From Trachelipus rathkii (Eukaryota; Arthropoda; Malacostraca; Isopoda; Trachelipodidae): DNA of 22,500 nt. Shown here piece by piece: positions 19,018 to 22,500 of the stretch (positions within the stretch are counted from its first letter, which is position 1; each line of letters begins with the position of its first letter). The notes beneath the pieces were generated by a model. That model had not been told where the DNA came from. It did not search any database and saw only the letters and a list, made by a program, of their open reading frames with translations. Where the stretch lies: contig JABUQX010078612.1 in the NCBI GenBank assembly GCA_015478945.1, positions 1 to 22,500 on the forward strand, in the 5' to 3' direction. Both the position numbers and the translations under genes were made by a program.

Positions 19018-19309
19018 TGGTAGTGAGTGCTACAAGGCACCCTCAGATTCTTCGGTATTATAGGGAGTGCTATACCGGCACCCTCCACTACTTCTTTTAC
19101 TATAGGGAGTGCTATACCGGCACCCTCCGCTACTTCTTTTGCTATAGGGAGTGCTATATCGGCACCCTCCACTACTTCTTTTGCTATAGGGAGTGCTATA
19201 TCGGCACCCTCCAAGTCTTCTTTTACTATAGGGAGTGCTAGATCGGCACCCTCCAAGTCTTCTTATACTATAGGGAGTGCTATATCGGCACCCTCCAACT
19301 CTTCTTTAG
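19018..19309 (+). repeat. 42-bp minisatellite, six full copies plus one 40-bp degenerate copy
   Basis: Units start at 19058, 19100, 19142, 19184, 19226 and 19268. Each begins TATAGGGAGTGCTATA after one base and continues CGGCACCCTCC, then a variable ACTACT/AAGTCT and TCTTTTA. Because 42 is divisible by 3, several frames stay open on both strands. The plus-strand frame most consistent with its flanks reads IGSAISAPS-x-SSF- (14 residues per unit), and the degenerate first unit encodes GSECYKAPSDSSV in the same alignment, followed by a 2-bp frame slip. The frame runs on to 19518 as a Ser/Thr/Pro/Gly-rich tail. It has no ATG start and no known domain. The GGTGTTCCACACCTC at 18979 recurs as GGTGTTCACACCTCC at 19312, so the array is flanked by related sequence. 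Confidence 0.85.
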
Positions 19310-19386
19310 TGGTGTTCACACCTCCGGGCTCCACCAATAACTCCGGAGCCGCTCCACTCGCCTCCACCAATAGCACTGGATCCACA

Positions 19387-19470
19387 CACCAGCTTTGCAC
19401 CGGATCCACAACAGGTCCGCACCAGGTCTGCACTAGGTTCCACACCAGGCTCTGCACCAGGCCCTTAAAA
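19387..19470. repeat. 11-12 bp minisatellite, CACCAGGTCTG-like
   Basis: About seven units of CACCAG(G/C)TCTG-type sequence (CACCAGCTTTG, CACCGGATCCA, CACCAGGTCTG, CACCAGGCTCTG), of 11 or 12 bp. The varying length breaks coding phase, which argues against a conserved protein here. Confidence 0.7.
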
Positions 19471-19524
19471 CAGAATAGGACCAGGTTAACATATATATCT
19501 TTTAAATATGTACAGTAATAAAAA

Positions 19525-19680
19525 TATATATATAATATATAATAATTAATTAATTAATAATATAATATAAAATAATAATAATATAAAATAATAATAAATA
19601 AAAATAATAATAATAATAGATAACTAATATATAATAAATAATAATAATGAACTACTAATAAAATAATAATAAAATCGTAG
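19525..19680. repeat. (TAA)n / (ATA)n tract, degenerate
   Basis: AATAATAATAAAATAATAAT-type sequence with TA and TAAT interruptions. Confidence 0.9.
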
Positions 19681-19799
19681 CATTGCTACAACCTATATAC
19701 ATCACATACGTACAACAACAAATACGCTAGTCACTTTCGTTCACATTCGCTCTCACAAGTATACTAATAAAAATGTAGCTCAATACGTATAATCGTAAT

Positions 19800-19846
19800 C
19801 AGAATAAAATAATAATAATAAATTAATAATAATAATAATAATAATA

Positions 19847-19915
<69 letters not shown>
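19800..19915. repeat. (AAT)n microsatellite
   Basis: Over 100 bp of near-perfect ATA/AAT triplets. On the minus strand it may lie inside or just beyond the retroelement LTR. Confidence 0.95.
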
Positions 19916-19919
<4 letters not shown>

Positions 19920-19989
19920 CATTATATCCTACACATGAATTGTCACTTATCCTTTACGTACCAACCTACGTTTACCATCGTGACCGATT

Positions 19990-20846
19990 CAAATACTGAT
20001 ACGCTACCCGTTTATTTATTTAAATACTATTCCTAATACTATTTGTGTCACATCACTATCTTAATACTATTTTCCAAACCACATTATTAAAACATTTTAC
20101 GTATACAACCTAACCAAACTTAACTCAAATCACTTTCAACCACCATATTTTACTACCAGATTGCGTTAACACAACCTAACCTATATCCATAATACAAATA
20201 CCGCACCTACTCAAATTAACTTTCCTCACACCTAAATATTTCACTTTCTGAACCTAACGCAACCTAACTTACATTTCTTACAAAAATTCTCCATAATAAA
20301 TTTCAGCTCTAAACCTTTTTTATTGCTCTCAAATACGTTATCAAAACAGACATTATTTCCTTACTCCAAATTGACACTTTAATATTCAAACCCAACTCTA
20401 TATTTTCGATGCCAACTTTACACAAATTCTGATGAAAAGTACAATTGAATTTCACTGATATCTACATTCTTTAAACTTTTCCAACTTCAAAGTATCAAAT
20501 CTTTTACTATCATAGAAATTTACTATACACAAGTTATAATTTTAACTATACGCAATTCAACTTAACTTACCCGATTTCACGGGACACGAAACTTCTAGGA
20601 TGGTTACCACTAAAACCTCTTCGCAGCAACGATAACACTTTCTAGTCACAATACACTTTAACGATGACAACTTTCTGACAAAATTCAATTTAAGAACTAC
20701 TTGAACTTCCTTTGAAGACTTGATGCTCACAAAACCATCCAAGAATAAATATCTTTTCCGCTCACGAAATCCTTCGTACTTTAATTTGCATTTAAGAATT
20801 TAGTTGGTTTAAGAATCAATCTGGCATACGAACCAACTGTCATACA
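19990..20846 (-). repeat. Candidate 3' LTR of the gypsy-like element (inner end defined, outer end uncertain)
   Basis: On the minus strand the polypurine tract ends at 20848, and one base later sequence starts TGTATGACAGTTGG at 20846, a plausible TG-initiated LTR start. The region is AT-rich, has no long gene, and carries AATAAATAAA on the minus strand near 20010-20020 as a possible poly(A) signal. I cannot find the closing CA and target duplication, so the left boundary is a guess. A 61-codon minus-strand frame (20557-20742) shows no homology. Several AACCTAAC motifs (20106, 20172, 20258) are scattered on the plus strand. Confidence 0.35.
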
Positions 20847-20847
20847 A

Positions 20848-20857
20848 CTCCCCCTCC
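20848..20857 (-). other. Polypurine tract of the retroelement
   Basis: Minus-strand GGAGGGGGAG followed by T and TGTATG. It lies about 70 bp after the pol stop, the expected place for the plus-strand primer of a Ty3/gypsy element, immediately inside the 3' LTR. Confidence 0.6.
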
Positions 20858-20926
20858 AAGATTGTAACACAATCTTCAAAAGAAAAAGAAAATCAACAAC
20901 CAATACCATCAAATAAACACTGAACC

Positions 20927-22500
20927 TCACTTCATTTGTCCAGTAGATGCCCTTCTTCGTGCCTCAGTTCTCCTTTCGTATTCAATGACCCTCCTCATCA
21001 CATTCGGCTGTTCTGGCACAGGTCCTCTCGACCTGGTCATTGGTACTGTATATACGTCTGAATCCGATAAACTCTTTTCTTGCTCCTCACGTCCAGTACC
21101 TATCATCATTGCATCAGGTACCTCACCCACTTCCAATAACTCATCATATATAGACCGTGGTCTATATTCGGAACCATCCGGACTGGTCACCATGATATTG
21201 ACCTCTTCTACACCTTCTACCTGCTCCACCACTGGTTCCTCTACTTCTTGCTGTATGACAGAGTCCACCTCTTGACCTTTATTAGCGTCCACCTCCTGAT
21301 TCATAGTTGGTTCCACTTCCTGCTCCATAATGAAGTCTACTTCGTCACCACTCTTGTCACTAATATGGACTCCCAACGAATAGCTATTTTCCGGAAACCT
21401 TAGTGATTTTTCAAATCTGCTAATATCATAATCGCTTTCCACAACACCATCCACTTCTTCATCGAACCAGTCACGATACTCACTAGCATCGATGGGTGAA
21501 AGCACCGTACCGCAATCCTCCGTTTGGGTTCCTTTAGTCTCACCCACAAGTTCCTCCGTTTGTACCGCTACACTCTTTTTCCCATCTCTTTCTTTCATTG
21601 CCATCTGTTTCAACAACCGCCAGGCTTCTTTGATTTTCGATCCCTGCTTCTTTGGCATTTGCAACTCTGGTGATGTTTGCCTGTACCGTGGTACACACTC
21701 CATTGTCATTTCTGGTACCTCTTCCACTTCTTCCACCTCTAACTGATGTTCTTTTGGATCCCAATCCACCTCTTCACACTGGAAGTATTGTCTCAAATAC
21801 TCTGGGGGATCCGCCCAAACCTTCAAATGAGAGTAATGTGCTCTTGCCGTTTTAGTTTTACCCTTAATGTCATACGACATACCTCCTGAAATAACCTTAG
21901 TTATTGTAAACGGACCCTCATACTTCTCACTCAGTTTTCTGTTCAGACTCCTATCCACTGTAACAATTTTTCTTTTCACCCTCACCCCTACCGCGTACGG
22001 TAACCAATTTGGGTGTCCTTCACGCCACTTCTCCTGCTGATCTCTCGGAATCGGTACCACTTTACCCTTCTCATGCTTCTCCACCATCAATTTTTCCACC
22101 GGGGACACCCCAAGCTCTGCATGCTTTGTATTGTTATACACCAGCACCGCTCTTGGCAGACAACTGTCCCAATCAATGTTTTTCTCCATGATACTTCTCA
22201 GGAATTCAGCAAAAGTCCTATTTGCACGCTCCACGGCCCCGTTACTCGCTGGCTTATATGGGCTGCTGTAAATGTGTTCTATTCCATACTCTTGAAGCAT
22301 TTTCTCAAACCTACCACTTCTAAACTCCACCCCGTTATCCGTTAACACTTTATAAGGTGGCCGCACAAACGCTGGTAACATCTGGAATTCGAAAGCGTCG
22401 GCCACACTTCTTGCCGACTTATCCTTCAACGGTTTCACCGCTGCCCACTTACTACAATGGTCCACTGCGACCAAGCAAGCCACGTTACCTCTTCTTGTCT
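20927..22500 (-). CDS. pol: Ty3/gypsy-type retrotransposon Pol, 3' part: integrase with a long acidic C-terminal extension (partial, runs off the window)
   Basis: The frame is open to the window edge; the GTG at 22483 is internal, since reading upstream gives more in-frame codons. Numbering from 22483: the integrase core holds the acidic triad in AVDHCSKW (D8), LTDNGVEF (D49) and NGAVERANRT (E85), with exactly 35 residues between the last two (DD35E). Residues 115-135 carry VYNNTKHAELGVSP, the usual end of the core. A GPY/F module follows (KYEGPFTI, 187-194, then ...YDIKG...HYSHLKVW to 223). The N-terminal zinc finger, RNase H and reverse transcriptase would lie beyond 22500. After about residue 240 comes a ~280-residue Glu/Val/Ser-rich tail, much longer than a bare GPY/F end, with QEV-x repeats (388-427), two TQT-like motifs (AVQTEE at 306-311, GTQTED at 318-323) and VPMTRSRGPVP (480-490). 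The stop is TGA at 20929-20927. No break is visible in this part, so the copy may be fairly young. It lies directly upstream of the polypurine tract on its strand. Confidence 0.9.
   Translation of the reverse strand, partial: TRRGNVACLVAVDHCSKWAAVKPLKDKSARSVADAFEFQMLPAFVRPPYKVLTDNGVEFRSGRFEKMLQEYGIEHIYSSPYKPASNGAVERANRTFAEFLRSIMEKNIDWDSCLPRAVLVYNNTKHAELGVSPVEKLMVEKHEKGKVVPIPRDQQEKWREGHPNWLPYAVGVRVKRKIVTVDRSLNRKLSEKYEGPFTITKVISGGMSYDIKGKTKTARAHYSHLKVWADPPEYLRQYFQCEEVDWDPKEHQLEVEEVEEVPEMTMECVPRYRQTSPELQMPKKQGSKIKEAWRLLKQMAMKERDGKKSVAVQTEELVGETKGTQTEDCGTVLSPIDASEYRDWFDEEVDGVVESDYDISRFEKSLRFPENSYSLGVHISDKSGDEVDFIMEQEVEPTMNQEVDANKGQEVDSVIQQEVEEPVVEQVEGVEEVNIMVTSPDGSEYRPRSIYDELLEVGEVPDAMMIGTGREEQEKSLSDSDVYTVPMTRSRGPVPEQPNVMRRVIEYERRTEARRRASTGQMK

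Noticed and set aside
20985..22345. Several plus-strand open frames over the retroelement
   Set aside because: They are antisense to the intact integrase frame and carry no domains.

Overview
The window looks like gene-poor, transposon- and microsatellite-rich nuclear DNA of an animal, most likely an arthropod and possibly a decapod crustacean. The reasons are strong A+T bias, many long (TA)n tracts, degenerate (TTAGG)n/(CCTAA)n tracts matching the arthropod telomere pentamer, metazoan-type LINE and Ty3/gypsy fragments, and one candidate spliced terminal exon. There are no operons, prokaryotic ribosome-binding sites, CRISPR arrays or rRNA genes. The taxon is an inference from repeat style, not a sequence match.

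Layout. 1-3730: a diverged, collinear large inverted repeat. Its arms (about 1-1272 and 2522-3730) consist of degenerate monomers of about 330-380 bp, with (AAC)n at one outer end and (GTT)n at the other, and a GC-rich hairpin in the spacer. 3740-4840: nothing recognised. 4840-5515: more of the same repeat family in the right-arm orientation, followed by a ~120-bp tandem triplet (5550-5905). 5915-7200: low-complexity DNA and a GC-richer unit with several hairpins. 7210-7400: (TTAGG)n-like. 7700-8155: TATCGG-motif DNA and a TA array. 8490-9270: a decayed LINE, plus strand. 9690-10140: an unidentified high-complexity island. 10200-12120: AT-rich DNA, a (CCTAA)n-like tract, TA arrays and one small ORF. 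12137-15957: a candidate 3.8-kb hAT-type DNA transposon shell with TIRs and an imperfect 8-bp target duplication, holding a GC-rich hairpin segment and TA and GA arrays but no recognisable transposase. 16085-16140: another hAT-like terminus. 16622-17205: decayed 3' end of a LINE reverse transcriptase, minus strand. 17915-18264: candidate last exon, 3' UTR and poly(A) signals of a host gene, minus strand. 18268-18597: TA array. 19018-19470: 42-bp and ~12-bp minisatellites. 19525-19915: TAA arrays. 20848-22500: 3' part of a Ty3/gypsy-type element, minus strand, with an intact integrase, a long acidic C-terminal extension, a polypurine tract and the start of a 3' LTR.

The only convincing long coding sequence is the retroelement pol 3' end, which continues past the right edge. 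The rest is mobile-element debris and simple repeats. The items most worth pursuing are the inverted satellite-like structure (1-3730), the TIR-bounded shell (12137-15957), the candidate terminal exon (18022-18264) and the unusual integrase C-terminal extension. I did not find a demonstrably new biological system.
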